This document shows positions 34,216-42,421 of a stretch of 64,000 nucleotides of DNA, in pieces. The translations under genes were made by a program, and so were the position numbers. This DNA comes from Zongyangia gallinarum (lineage in GTDB: Bacteria; Bacillota; Clostridia; Oscillospirales; Ruminococcaceae), in assembly GCA_904419315.1 (NCBI GenBank), contig CAJFQY010000018.1, positions 1 through 64,000 on the forward strand, in the 5' to 3' direction. Within the stretch, counting starts at the first letter, position 1. Each line of letters begins with the position of its first letter. The notes below the pieces were generated by a model. That model was given only the letters and a program-made list of their open reading frames with translations. It was not told where the DNA came from and did no database searches.

Positions 34216-34263
34216 CAAAAAAGCGGGGCCTCTGGCCTGAAAAATCAGGCGGAAGCCCCGCTT
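34216..34263 (-). terminator. Second terminator-like hairpin downstream of the tRNA genes
   Basis: AAGCGGGGC pairs with GCCCCGCTT, with an inner CCTGA/TCAGG stem. On the minus strand it is followed by a T-rich tract. It lies upstream of the AlbA_2 promoter and would insulate that gene from tRNA transcription. Confidence 0.7.
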
Positions 34264-34370
34264 CATCTCGTACAAAGCCTTATTTTTGCCATCTAATGGA
34301 AAAGGCATCTATGGAAAATCACTTTGGATTTTGGACTCTAAAAAGCCCGCAAACCCGCATGAATACTGAC

Positions 34371-34403
34371 AAAAATGGGGTGGACATCTAAAGTGTCCAC
34401 CCC
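34371..34403 (-). terminator. Terminator of the tRNA-Thr/tRNA-Tyr operon
   Basis: A perfect 10-bp stem, GGGGTGGACA (34377-34386) with its complement (34394-34403) around a seven-base loop, is followed on the minus strand by ATTTTTG. It is directly downstream of tRNA-Tyr. Its right part is also the 19-bp inverted repeat found again at 32360. Confidence 0.85.
34385..34403 (-). repeat. Right 19-bp inverted repeat of the AlbA_2 unit
   Basis: CATCTAAAGTGTCCACCCC is the exact reverse complement of 32360-32378. It forms the second half of the tRNA terminator hairpin, so this copy is probably the original and the left copy the derived one. Confidence 0.75.
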
Positions 34404-34409
34404 AGATGG

Positions 34410-34482
34410 TGGGAGAGAGTGGATTCGAACCACTGAAGTCAGATTTACAGTCTGTTCCCTTTGGCCACTCGGGAACTCTCCC
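34410..34482 (-). tRNA. tRNA-Tyr (anticodon GTA)
   Basis: The minus strand folds as a tRNA with acceptor GGGAGAG/CTCTCCC, T-loop GTTCGAATC and anticodon loop CTGTAAATC giving GTA. CCA is encoded after the discriminator A (34407-34409). It is transcribed after tRNA-Thr, 14 bases downstream. Confidence 0.95.
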
Positions 34483-34496
34483 ATATTGAATTTTGG

Positions 34497-34569
34497 AGCT
34501 GGTGGACGGATTCGAACCCCCGACCTGCTGATTACAAATCAGCTGCTCTACCAGCTGAGCTACACCAGC
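34497..34569 (-). tRNA. tRNA-Thr (anticodon TGT)
   Basis: The minus strand shows acceptor GCTGGTG/CACCAGC, D-arm TAGCTCAGCTGGTAGAGC, anticodon loop TTTGTAA giving TGT, and T-loop GTTCGAATC. CCA is encoded at 34494-34496. It is the first gene of a two-tRNA operon with a good promoter. Confidence 0.95.
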
Positions 34570-34593
34570 TCATGAATCATAAGTGCGAATATT

Positions 34594-34622
34594 AGTTTAA
34601 CATAAAGCTGATGGGGTGTCAA
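34594..34622 (-). promoter_or_regulatory. Promoter of the tRNA operon
   Basis: On the minus strand a consensus TTGACA (34617-34622) is 17 bases from TAAACT (34594-34599), about 25 bases before the tRNA-Thr gene. Confidence 0.85.
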
Positions 34623-34668
34623 CAGTTTTTTTCAGATTTTTGGAGGAAGTTCATTGCCAAACTTTTTC

Positions 34669-34697
34669 TTGCACTTTGCCGAAAAATAGGGTATGAT
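34669..34697 (+). promoter_or_regulatory. Promoter of queT
   Basis: TTGCAC (34669-34674) and TATGAT (34692-34697) are 17 bases apart, placing the transcript start at the beginning of the riboswitch candidate. Confidence 0.75.
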
Positions 34698-34701
34698 AGC
34701 C

Positions 34702-34771
34702 CTTGCGCGAAATTTTTCTACGCGCGGTCAGTCGCAACCTCCTGACCTTAAAGAAAACTACGAAAGGACAA
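34702..34771 (+). ncRNA. Candidate preQ1-III riboswitch
   Basis: The leader reads CTTGCGCG, an A/T-rich loop with TTTTTCTACGCGC, then a GGTCAG/CTGACC stem enclosing TCGCAACCTC, and ends ACTACGAAAGG just before the queT ATG. This order (a GC stem with a T-rich loop, a second hairpin, and an ACTACGAAAGG-like tail containing the ribosome binding site) matches my recollection of preQ1-III riboswitches upstream of queT in Faecalibacterium relatives. Translation control by hiding the AAAGGA site is expected. A covariance-model search was not possible. Confidence 0.7.
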
Positions 34772-35317
34772 ATGAATATGGAAAGAAAAAAGATCCGTGC
34801 TGTAGTGGAAGGAGCGGTCATCGCCGCCCTTTACACCACCCTGTGCGTTGCTCTGGCCCCCATCAGTTTCGGCCAGATGCAGATCCGCGTGGCGGAGGCG
34901 TTGACCCTCCTGCCCCTGTTTACCCCCAATGGCATTTGGGGTGTTACGGTGGGATGCATCCTCTCGAACACCTTCGGCCTGTTTCTGGGGACCAACATCC
35001 TAGGCCCGTGGGATATCCTCTTTGGCAGCCTGGCAACCCTGATTGCCGCCTGCCTCACCCGCATTCTGAAAAAGCCCACAATCAAGGGCTTCCCCATCTT
35101 GGCGCCCCTGCCGCCGGTGGTGCTCAACGCCATTGTGGTGGGGTTGGAACTTACCTTTGTCACCGTCAACTATTTTGACATCAGGGTGTTCCTCATCCAG
35201 GCTGTCTATGTGGCCGTGGGAGAAATTGTGGCCTGCTATGGCCTGGGATGGCTGCTGTTCTGGGCAATGGAGCGCAGAGGACTCAAGTCAAAGATCTTTC
35301 TCAACCAATATAGCTAA
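34772..35317 (+). CDS. queT: QueT family queuosine-precursor transporter
   Basis: The 181-residue membrane protein of the ECF S-component type has about six helices. VVEGAVIAALYTTLCVALAPISFGQMQIRVAEAL (spread over residues 10-43) and the GILSNTFGLFLGTN-like stretch are typical of QueT. It imports queuosine precursors, probably preQ1, working with a shared ECF energising module encoded elsewhere. The ATG at 34772 follows AAAGGA; a second ATG two codons later is possible. The riboswitch-like leader supports the assignment. A terminator follows. Confidence 0.92.
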   Translation: MNMERKKIRAVVEGAVIAALYTTLCVALAPISFGQMQIRVAEALTLLPLFTPNGIWGVTVGCILSNTFGLFLGTNILGPWDILFGSLATLIAACLTRILKKPTIKGFPILAPLPPVVLNAIVVGLELTFVTVNYFDIRVFLIQAVYVAVGEIVACYGLGWLLFWAMERRGLKSKIFLNQYS

Positions 35318-35352
35318 AAAACAGCGGAGGAACCTTCCTCCGCTGTTTTTTT
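35315..35352 (+). terminator. Terminator of queT
   Basis: AACAGCGGAGGAA and its complement form a 13-bp stem with a CC loop, followed by T7. It starts at the queT stop codon. Confidence 0.9.
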
Positions 35353-35417
35353 GTATTTAAGAAAGGAAGGTTTTATTCCGGGCTTTTCCCAAAAGGGGAG
35401 GAAAAGGCAGAATTTTA

Positions 35418-35426
35418 TGGTATAAT
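35418..35426 (+). promoter_or_regulatory. Extended -10 promoter candidate
   Basis: TGGTATAAT (35418-35426) has a TG one base before TATAAT, but no convincing -35 box. It lies about 65 bases upstream of the unknown gene at 35493. Confidence 0.45.
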
Positions 35427-35492
35427 ACATCCAAAGGAGATTTTTCCGGGTGTCTTGGCGCCCAGATGACAATAGACAAGGATGTGAATGAT

Positions 35493-36071
35493 ATGCAGCA
35501 AGCGATTTCCAAGGTCAAGGTACTGCCGCCCATGGATTCCATGCCGGTGATGAAGGTGCTCCGCTACCCCCTGGAACGGGCGGATTTCAAGCCCTTTGCC
35601 CAGGCGCGGATGTGTTATCTGGACGGGCAGGGCATTTTTCTCATGATGTGGTCCTTTGAGGTACAGCCCATCTGCCGGGGGGATGACAACGACAGCTTTC
35701 TGATCTTTAAGGCCCAGGTGGCAGGGGAGCAGGAAATCTGTATCAAGGTCAACCGGCAAGGCGTTTATCGCTTTACCGTCAACGGCTGGGAGCACAGCAC
35801 GGACGAGATCCTCTGCAAAATGTTTACCGGAGAGGATTTGCAGGGAATTTACTGGGGATGCGAGCTTTTTATCACCAATTCCCTCTTAAAATCCATTTAT
35901 GGTGTCACAAACCTGGAAACAGGGCATATGATAAAGGGAAATATCTTTAAAACCTGCGACGATCCCACCTTCCGCCATCACGGCTGCCTATTCTGCAGTG
36001 AGGAGCAGGCGGAACGCTTTGATCCTGCAAAGCTCGACAACCTGGGAGTTTTCGAGATCGTTGACTATTAA
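35493..36071 (+). CDS. Conserved hypothetical protein, beta-rich
   Basis: A 192-residue soluble protein starting MQQAISKVKVLPPMDSMPVM. Alternating hydrophobic strands (GIFLMMWSFEVQPI, SFLIFKAQVAGEQEICIKV, GVYRFTVNGWEH) suggest a beta-sandwich like carbohydrate-binding domains. No catalytic motif or signal peptide is seen. ATG at 35493 is preferred to the in-frame ATG at 35466 because only the former has a purine-rich AAGGA upstream. It is flanked by terminators and so is monocistronic. No firm family assignment can be made. Confidence 0.75.
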   Translation: MQQAISKVKVLPPMDSMPVMKVLRYPLERADFKPFAQARMCYLDGQGIFLMMWSFEVQPICRGDDNDSFLIFKAQVAGEQEICIKVNRQGVYRFTVNGWEHSTDEILCKMFTGEDLQGIYWGCELFITNSLLKSIYGVTNLETGHMIKGNIFKTCDDPTFRHHGCLFCSEEQAERFDPAKLDNLGVFEIVDY

Positions 36072-36101
36072 ATCAAAGGCCGGCAGCCCGGCAGGACGGA
36101 T

Positions 36102-36139
36102 AAAAAAACGGAATGTGAAGCTTCACATTCCGTTTTTTA
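36102..36139. terminator. Palindromic terminator
   Basis: ACGGAATGTGAAG and its exact complement form a perfect palindrome flanked by A7 and T6, just after the gene ending at 36071. Confidence 0.9.
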
Positions 36140-36282
36140 TCTGCCCATTTTGCCAGGATTCCCTTCAAAGTGGGGGTTGTCCTCCAGGGCCGGCCCAGAT
36201 TTTGGGATACATCGGAGAAGAAACGCATATATCATAGAGTACAGCCATGCCAAGGCGTGGAAAACCTGAAAGGGGTGATTGG

Positions 36283-36531
36283 ATGGACCAGAACCAGTTC
36301 AGTGAGAAAAAGGTAGAACAGCTGCTCTCCATGGCTTCGAAAAAGCTGGGGGTCTCCCCGGACCAGCTCAAAAGCCAGCTGCAGCAGGGCAATGTGCAAA
36401 ACGCAGTGCAGGGCGGTAAGGTGGATATGAACCGGTTCCAGAAGATTGTCAAGGACCCAGGCAAGATCCAGCAGATGCTGGATACACCGGCGGCAAAGCA
36501 ACTGCTCAAACAGTTATCGGAGGAAAAATAA
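36283..36531 (+). CDS. Small hypothetical protein (helical)
   Basis: An 82-residue soluble protein, MDQNQFSEKKVEQLLSMASK onward, predicted all-helical with many Gln and Lys. AAGGGGTGATTGG precedes the ATG at 36283. It is followed after 3 bases by a gene for another small helical protein, and then by an Asn-rich protein gene with overlapping start, so the three form an operon. No known family was recognised. Similar three-gene sets may be lineage-specific. Confidence 0.8.
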   Translation: MDQNQFSEKKVEQLLSMASKKLGVSPDQLKSQLQQGNVQNAVQGGKVDMNRFQKIVKDPGKIQQMLDTPAAKQLLKQLSEEK

Positions 36532-36534
36532 GCC

Positions 36535-36924
36535 ATGGATGACTTGATTGCAAACATCACCGAAATGCTAAACTCCGAGGAGGGGATGAAAAACCTCAAG
36601 GAGATGGCAGACGCCCTAGGGCTGGATCTGGGGACAGACGGCGGAGAAGGCAAAACCGCCGATTCCCCCCAGCAACACAACCCTTCGGCTTCCGACGGTC
36701 TGGGCGGGCTGGGGGATATCGACATGAATATGATCCTGGGGCTGCAGAAGGTGTTATCCGCCCAGAATGGAGATGACAAAAACGCCGCCCTCCTCAGGGC
36801 GCTCAAGCCCCACCTCTCCGAAAAACGGGCAGGCCGGGTGGATCATGCAATCAAGATCATGAAGCTCATTGATCTGCTGCCCGTTTTACGGGAGAGCGGC
36901 GTGTTGGGAGGGCTGCTGGGATGA
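36535..36924 (+). CDS. Small hypothetical protein (helical ends, flexible middle)
   Basis: The 129-residue protein has helical N- and C-terminal parts (LIANITEMLNSEEGMKNLKE; NAALLRALKPHLSEKRAGR) joined by a Gly/Asp/Ser-rich linker. GGAGGAAAAATA within the end of the previous gene serves as binding site. Its stop overlaps the next ATG as ATGA. No function can be assigned. The shared short-helix style suggests the two small proteins may interact. Confidence 0.8.
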   Translation: MDDLIANITEMLNSEEGMKNLKEMADALGLDLGTDGGEGKTADSPQQHNPSASDGLGGLGDIDMNMILGLQKVLSAQNGDDKNAALLRALKPHLSEKRAGRVDHAIKIMKLIDLLPVLRESGVLGGLLG

Positions 36925-37685
36925 CCCCTGTCAGAGACGATTTTACCCCTGCGCAGATGGAGCGGATGCAGCGGGATGCCATCCGGCAGATGCGCCAGAT
37001 GCACAACCGCGCCCAGTCCTCCAACGGGCAGCCGGGGAACGCACCATCCCGCTCCAACGGAGAAGGGCCCCAGAGCCAGGAACAGGCCCGGACTTCCGGT
37101 TCTCCTCCCGCCGGGGAAGGAAATTTCAATACAAATAGAAATAACCAGCAAAATAATACAAATAGGAATAACATTAATCGGAATAATAGACAAAATAATT
37201 ACAATATGTATAGAAATGGCGTCCGGTTTTCTCCCTTTCCAGGCGCCATGCCGGCGGGAGGGGGACAGCGGATGCGCCGCCCCCAAAACCCCGCCAGCCA
37301 TCCAGGCAGCTGCTGGGAGGAAGCTGCCTCCCAGCAGCCAAGGCCTCGGGCAGGTGGGGAAGAACGCACTCCCCACAGTGCCGGCTCCGGAGGCTCCAGA
37401 GGCGGCGCCCATCCGGGGAACCGCCGTCCACCGCCGGGGCCTGCTTTTGACCTGGGAAAACTGCTGGGCTCCCTGGGCTTGGGGGGCCAGCCGGGCCAGA
37501 ATCGGGGCCGGCCGCCGGAGGGGCAGCCATCGGGCACAGGAGGGCTGTTGGATCAGCTTTTGGGCCCGGAGGGCATCAACCTCTTTGAAAAGGACAGCTT
37601 AATGCTGCTGGGACTGATCTACTTTCTCCACCGGGAGGGAGCGGATCTCAAGCTCCTGTTGGCACTGGGATATATCCTCCTGTAA
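36921..37685 (+). CDS. Low-complexity protein with Asn/Arg-rich block
   Basis: A 254-residue protein: a Met/Arg/Gln-rich helical start (MERMQRDAIRQMRQMHNR), a Pro/Gly/Ser/Gln-rich middle with an Asn/Arg/Gln block at about residues 68-97 (NTNRNNQQNN repeated), a Pro/Gly-rich stretch, and a hydrophobic C-terminus (SLMLLGLIYFLHREGADLK, LLLALGYILL). The Asn block is encoded by strikingly AT-rich DNA (37126-37215) inside a GC-rich gene. The C-terminal Leu-rich motif recurs in clostridial proteins of unknown function. It could be a coat or surface-assembly protein, but this is speculation. Confidence 0.75.
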   Translation: MTPVRDDFTPAQMERMQRDAIRQMRQMHNRAQSSNGQPGNAPSRSNGEGPQSQEQARTSGSPPAGEGNFNTNRNNQQNNTNRNNINRNNRQNNYNMYRNGVRFSPFPGAMPAGGGQRMRRPQNPASHPGSCWEEAASQQPRPRAGGEERTPHSAGSGGSRGGAHPGNRRPPPGPAFDLGKLLGSLGLGGQPGQNRGRPPEGQPSGTGGLLDQLLGPEGINLFEKDSLMLLGLIYFLHREGADLKLLLALGYILL

Positions 37686-37689
37686 AAAA

Positions 37690-37732
37690 GCAAGAAGGAA
37701 GGGGCGCAATTTTGCGCCCCTTCCTTCTTCTG
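37690..37732. terminator. Bidirectional terminator
   Basis: AGAAGGAAGGGGCGC and its complement form a long stem with an AATTTT loop, flanked by A-rich and T-rich tracts, between convergent genes. Confidence 0.85.
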
Positions 37733-37738
37733 TCTCGG

Positions 37739-37936
37739 TTAGTTTTCCTCACCGGAAATGGGGGAGATGATGGGTTTTCCGTCCCGGCCCAGCAGCGGAG
37801 TGATACCGCTGCCGCCGTTGGAGAGAATCTGCATCAGGTAGTTGACGCCGGTTTCCCTGTCCACCAGGATGCGGATTTCCTCCCCAAAGCTGTTCTGCCG
37901 GTAGGTGATGAGAAAACGATGATCCCTTCTTCCCAT
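37739..37936 (-). CDS. DUF6440-like small protein
   Basis: A 65-residue protein with the pattern IRILVDRETGVNYLMQ, then GGSGITPLLGRDGKP, typical of DUF6440 proteins in Firmicutes. GGGAGG precedes the ATG. It lies 14 bases after the amylase stop on the same strand and probably shares its transcript. The family has no known function. Confidence 0.75.
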   Translation of the reverse strand: MGRRDHRFLITYRQNSFGEEIRILVDRETGVNYLMQILSNGGSGITPLLGRDGKPIISPISGEEN

Positions 37937-37950
37937 GGGATACGCCTCCC

Positions 37951-39912
37951 TTATGAATGGCCCCGGCGGGATAGTCCGCCGAAGGCTCCGGATTTATGGT
38001 TTTTCCCCTGTTTGTGGGACCATCCTTTGGCCGCTCCGCCGCGGATGAGGGCGGGGGAAAGGGGAGGCACCACACAGACCCCTTCCTGGATCTCGCCGCC
38101 CAGCAGCACCTGCGCATGTGCAAAGCGGGGGGGCAGCGGAATCCGCATGGGGTTGTCGCTGGGGTTGACGATAACGAGCAGAGCCTCCTCCGGGGTCTGA
38201 CGGAGGAAGGAGAAGACAAAATTGTCGGCGATATAGGGCACATAATCCCCCAGAATGATCTCCTTACATTGCTCCCGAATGCCGGTCAAGGTGCGGACAA
38301 ACTCCAGCATGGCGGCCGGCTCCTCGTTTTCCACCAGGCAGTTCCAGGCAAAGCAGCCCCGGTTGAAGGGATCCTTGTAGCCCTGCATGGCGATTTCGTC
38401 CCCATAGTAGATGCAGGGGATGCCGGGCAGGAACATGATGAGGGTAAAGGCCAGCCGGAGCAGGGCGATGCCCCGCTGGTACTGTTCGTGGTTGAGATAG
38501 TGGGTGGCCTGCCAGTTCCGGTCGTTTTGGCGCACCGGGTCCCCGGCCAGGACGGTGATTGCCCGGGCGGTGTCATGGGTGGAGAGGGGGTTCATCAGCA
38601 CGTCGATCACCGGCCGTGGGTAATTTTGCAGCAGGGTCAGGATGGTGTTGGAAAAGCCATAGCCATCCTTATGGCGCAGATAGCTGAGGATGGATTCCAA
38701 CAAGGGATAATCCATGACGCTGTCCAGCTGGCCCCCTAGAAGATAGCGCCGGCGCACCCCGTAGCTGATCTTGTTGGAGGCGTCCTCCCACACCTCGCCC
38801 AGGAGGAACTTCTCAGGATCATAGCCCTTGAGGGTGTCGTGGATAAGATCCAGGAAGCTGTCGGGCAGTTCATCGGCCACATCCAGCCGGAAGCCCTTGA
38901 TGCCGCAGTCCAGCCAATGGCGGAGGACGCCTTCCTTGCCGCAGATAAACTCCCGGTAGGAGGGGTTTTCCTCATCTACTTCTGGCAGGGTGTCAAAGCC
39001 CCACCAGCTTTTGTAGCTTTTGGGGAACTGGATAAAGTGGAACCAGCTGCTGTAAGGGCTCTCCTGGCTTTGATAGGCCCCCAGGGTGGGATAGCGTCCC
39101 TCCCTGTTAAAGTAGAGGCTGTCGCTGCCCACATGGGAAAAGACCCCGTCTAAGATGATGGAGATACCGTATTTTTTTGCCTCGGCGCACAGCTGGCGCA
39201 GATCCTCCTCGGTGCCCAGGAGGGGGTCGATTTTCATATAATCCGCCGTGTTGTAGCGGTGGTTGGAGTGGGCCTCAAAGATGGGGTTGAGGTAGAGCAG
39301 GGTCACCCCCAAAGACTGGAGATAGGGCAGTTTTTCCTGGATGCCCTTGAGGTCCCCGCCGAAGTAGTCGTTGTTGCGGACAATGCCTTGGCTGTCAGGC
39401 AGGTACTGAGGCTGTCCGCCCCAGTCATAGCGGAGCACCCGGTCCTCAGGGACATTTTCCTTGGGAGCGCCGCTAAAATAGAACCGGTCGGGGAAGATCT
39501 GGTACATGATAGCGCCCCTCAGGTCCTTCGGGGTGCGGAAATCCTTGTCGTAGACGGTCAGCTGCCACAGGTCCCCGCCGGCCAGGTTGAACTTGGCGGT
39601 AAAATCCCCCTTGCGCCGGATGGGGATCACCTGGTCCCCGGTCACCGCCTCAAAGCAGTAGAAGAGAAGGGCGGGGGTCTCCTGGACAAAGGAGCAGGAA
39701 AAGACGTTGTAATCCATCTTAACCCGTTCCAGGGCCATGGGGACATAGTGGGGCTCGTCGTAGTGGTCGGCTTTATAGATGACAAGGCGGGGGGCTAATA
39801 GGGTGGCGCACTTGGCCAGGTGCAGGTGAAACACCACCTCTTCCCCGGTTTTGACAGCGCCGAAGGGCGCTTTATATTCTAAGAGTGTGCTGTCAAACAG
39901 ACATGCTTCCAT
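37951..39912 (-). CDS. GH13 alpha-amylase family protein (neopullulanase/cyclomaltodextrinase type)
   Basis: The 653-residue enzyme has an N-terminal beta domain (1-125), a GH13 barrel and a C-terminal beta domain. Catalytic regions are visible: GVFSHVG (region I area), GFRLDVADELP with the nucleophile Asp, LLGEVWED with the acid/base Glu, and PLSTHDTAR with the third acidic residue. There is no signal peptide, so it acts in the cytoplasm on imported or stored alpha-glucans. AAGGAGG precedes the ATG. Glycogen phosphorylase is encoded next upstream on the same strand, which fits glycogen or maltodextrin breakdown. Confidence 0.93.
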   Translation of the reverse strand: MEACLFDSTLLEYKAPFGAVKTGEEVVFHLHLAKCATLLAPRLVIYKADHYDEPHYVPMALERVKMDYNVFSCSFVQETPALLFYCFEAVTGDQVIPIRRKGDFTAKFNLAGGDLWQLTVYDKDFRTPKDLRGAIMYQIFPDRFYFSGAPKENVPEDRVLRYDWGGQPQYLPDSQGIVRNNDYFGGDLKGIQEKLPYLQSLGVTLLYLNPIFEAHSNHRYNTADYMKIDPLLGTEEDLRQLCAEAKKYGISIILDGVFSHVGSDSLYFNREGRYPTLGAYQSQESPYSSWFHFIQFPKSYKSWWGFDTLPEVDEENPSYREFICGKEGVLRHWLDCGIKGFRLDVADELPDSFLDLIHDTLKGYDPEKFLLGEVWEDASNKISYGVRRRYLLGGQLDSVMDYPLLESILSYLRHKDGYGFSNTILTLLQNYPRPVIDVLMNPLSTHDTARAITVLAGDPVRQNDRNWQATHYLNHEQYQRGIALLRLAFTLIMFLPGIPCIYYGDEIAMQGYKDPFNRGCFAWNCLVENEEPAAMLEFVRTLTGIREQCKEIILGDYVPYIADNFVFSFLRQTPEEALLVIVNPSDNPMRIPLPPRFAHAQVLLGGEIQEGVCVVPPLSPALIRGGAAKGWSHKQGKNHKSGAFGGLSRRGHS

Positions 39913-40024
39913 GGAGAAAAGACCTCCTTACAAAATCCCAGAGAACAGGGGAGAACAGGGGAAAACAGGGTAAAGGGATGCCCGCCCCAGAGGGCAAGCA
40001 TCCCGTACAGTTGCGATGGAAGGG

Positions 40025-42421
40025 CTATTTCAGGTACCAAATGTCCCGGGCGTAATCGTCTACCGCCCGGTCGGCGGAGAACATGCCGGCGTTGGCCACG
40101 TTGATGAGGCTCATCCGCTGCCAGCCTAAGGTGTCGCTGTAAAGCTGCTCCGCCTTCTGGTGGGCTTGTTTGTAGGACTCGAAGTCAGCCAGCACCATAT
40201 AGGGGTCGCTGGTGGCCAGGGAGGTGGCGATTTCGTTAAAGACATTGCCGTCAATGCCATGGTAGAGGACATCCACCAGGCCTTTGATCTCTGGGTTCTT
40301 GTTATAGATTTCCCGGGGATTGTAGTGGGGCTTGAGCTGGGCCACCTCCTGGGTGGACATGCCAAAGCGGATGAAGTTTTCATCCCCCACACTGTCATAG
40401 ATTTCCACATTGGCCCCGTCATAGGTGCCCAGGGTGATGGCGCCGCCCAGCATCAGCTTCATGTTGCCGGTGCCGGAAGCCTCGGTGCCGGCCAGGGAGA
40501 TCTGCTCGCTGATCTCAGAGGCGGGGGCTAGGATTTCGGAGAGGGTCACATTGTAATCTTCCAGATAGACGACCTTGATCCGGCCCCGGACATCCGGGTC
40601 GTTGTCAATGTGTTTGGCCAGGGCACAGATGAAGCGGATGATCTGTTTGGCCATATAGTAGCCCGGCGCCGCCTTGGCCCCGAAGATGAAGGTGCGGGGG
40701 GTGAAGGGGGTGCTGGGGTTTGCTTTCAGCTTCTGGTAGAGGGAGAGGATATGCAGGGCGTTGAGGTGCTGCCGCTTGTATTCATGCAGCCGTTTGACCT
40801 GCACGTCAAAGATGGAATCGGGGTCGATGACAACTCCGGTGTGCTCCTTGATATAGTCGGAGAAATAAGCCTTGTTTTCCCGTTTGATCCGGGCAAACTC
40901 CTGGAGCACCGTCTTGTCGTCGGCAAAGGCCTCCAGCTTTTTCAGCTCGGACATATGCTTGATAAAGCCGTCGCCAATGAGGTCGGTAACCAGCTGGGTC
41001 AGGCCGGGGTTGGACTGATACATCCACCGGCGGGCGGCGATGCCGTTGGTAACATTCTTAAACTTCTGGGGCTCAATCTCGTAAAACTCGTGGAAGAGGG
41101 AGTCTTTGAGGATATCGGAGTGGAGTTTGGAGACGCCGTTGACGCTGTGGCAGGCCCAGACCGCCAGATTGGCCATGCGGACCTCGTGGTTGAAGATGAT
41201 GGAAAGGCGGTTGATCTGATCCACATCCTTGTGCCAGCGCTCAAACAGCTCCCGGGTGAAGCGGTTGTTGATCTCCACCACGATCTGATAGATCCGGGGC
41301 AGGAGGAGCTTGAAGAGGTCCTCGTTCCAACGCTCCAGGGCCTCGTTCATGACAGTGTGGTTGGTGTAGGCAAAGGTCTGGGTGACAATGGTCCAAGCCT
41401 TATCCCAGCTGTAGCCGCAGTCATCCAGCAAAATCCGCATCAGCTCTGGGATGGCCAGCACCGGATGGGTGTCGTTGATGTGGATGGCCACCTTCTCGCT
41501 GAGGTTTTCCAGGGTGCCGTAGGTCATCAGGTGGGAGTGGACAATATCCCCGATAGAAGCCGCCACCAGGAAATACTGCTGGCGCAGCCGCAGGTTCTTG
41601 CCCTCCAGGTGGTTGTCGTTGGGGTAAAGGACCTTGCTGATGGCCTCGGCATAGGAGTTTTGCCCCAAAGCCTGGACATAATCGCCTTTGTTGAACATTT
41701 CCATATCGATGCCGGGGGAGACGGCCTTCCACAGACGGAGGCGGCTGACGCCCTTGGTCCGGTAGCCGGAGACATACATGTCATAGGGCACCGCCTTGAC
41801 GGAGGTGTAGTTGACGTGGTCGATATGGTGGTAGTTATTGTCCCAGAATTCGTGAATCTGGCCGCCGAAATGGATGTCCACCGCCCGGTCCAGCCGTTCG
41901 GAAAGCCAGATGTCGCCGCCGGGGAGCCAGTTATCAGGCAGCTCGGTCTGCCAGCCGTCGATGATCCGCTGTTTGAAGATGCCGTATTCATAGAGGATGG
42001 AGTAGCCGGTGCCCAGATATTCCTGGGTGGCCATGCCGTCCAGGTAGCAGGCGGCCAGGCGGCCCAGGCCGCCGTTGCCAAGGCCCGCGTCAGGCTCGCA
42101 TTCGTATAGGTTTTCCAGCTTTACATTAAAGGAGGCCAGGGCCTCTTTGAACTCGTCTACCAGTTCCAGGTTGTAGATGTTGTTTTTCAGGGAGCGGCCC
42201 ATGAGGAATTCCATGCAGAGATAGTAGACCCGCTTTTCCCCGTGGCTGGTCTTGTCGCTGGCGAACTGTTTGCGTTTTTCAGATAGGACATCCTGCAAAA
42301 TCATGGCGCAGGCCTTGTAAAAGATCCGGTCCGACGCGGTGGCCGGCGTTTCGCCGAATTGACGGTCGAGGATGGTTACCAACTTGTTTTTTATCTCATC
42401 ACTGGTGAAAAGCTTATTCAA
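40025..42421 (-). CDS. glgP: Glycogen/starch/alpha-glucan phosphorylase
   Basis: The 798-residue GT35 phosphorylase releases glucose-1-phosphate from alpha-1,4-glucans. The pyridoxal-phosphate site EASGTGNMK, the segments GNGGLGRLAACYLDGMA and RLHEYKRQHLN, and overall length are all standard. The start is TTG at 42421 after TGGAGG at 7 bases; the earlier in-frame ATG at 42616 reads upstream leader. Co-orientation with the GH13 amylase 112 bases downstream indicates a glycogen-degradation unit. Confidence 0.96.
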   Translation of the reverse strand: MNKLFTSDEIKNKLVTILDRQFGETPATASDRIFYKACAMILQDVLSEKRKQFASDKTSHGEKRVYYLCMEFLMGRSLKNNIYNLELVDEFKEALASFNVKLENLYECEPDAGLGNGGLGRLAACYLDGMATQEYLGTGYSILYEYGIFKQRIIDGWQTELPDNWLPGGDIWLSERLDRAVDIHFGGQIHEFWDNNYHHIDHVNYTSVKAVPYDMYVSGYRTKGVSRLRLWKAVSPGIDMEMFNKGDYVQALGQNSYAEAISKVLYPNDNHLEGKNLRLRQQYFLVAASIGDIVHSHLMTYGTLENLSEKVAIHINDTHPVLAIPELMRILLDDCGYSWDKAWTIVTQTFAYTNHTVMNEALERWNEDLFKLLLPRIYQIVVEINNRFTRELFERWHKDVDQINRLSIIFNHEVRMANLAVWACHSVNGVSKLHSDILKDSLFHEFYEIEPQKFKNVTNGIAARRWMYQSNPGLTQLVTDLIGDGFIKHMSELKKLEAFADDKTVLQEFARIKRENKAYFSDYIKEHTGVVIDPDSIFDVQVKRLHEYKRQHLNALHILSLYQKLKANPSTPFTPRTFIFGAKAAPGYYMAKQIIRFICALAKHIDNDPDVRGRIKVVYLEDYNVTLSEILAPASEISEQISLAGTEASGTGNMKLMLGGAITLGTYDGANVEIYDSVGDENFIRFGMSTQEVAQLKPHYNPREIYNKNPEIKGLVDVLYHGIDGNVFNEIATSLATSDPYMVLADFESYKQAHQKAEQLYSDTLGWQRMSLINVANAGMFSADRAVDDYARDIWYLK

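Noticed and set aside
32360..34403. Insertion sequence with terminal inverted repeats
   Set aside because: No transposase is encoded and no target-site duplication is seen; the right repeat is part of a working tRNA terminator.
34375..34575. 66-codon frame across the tRNA genes
   Set aside because: The sequence is fully explained by tRNA-Tyr, tRNA-Thr and their terminator.
40610..42109. Long 499-codon open frame opposite glgP
   Set aside because: It is a shadow of the GC-rich glgP gene on the other strand, rich in Val, Gly, Asp and His with no recognisable domain.
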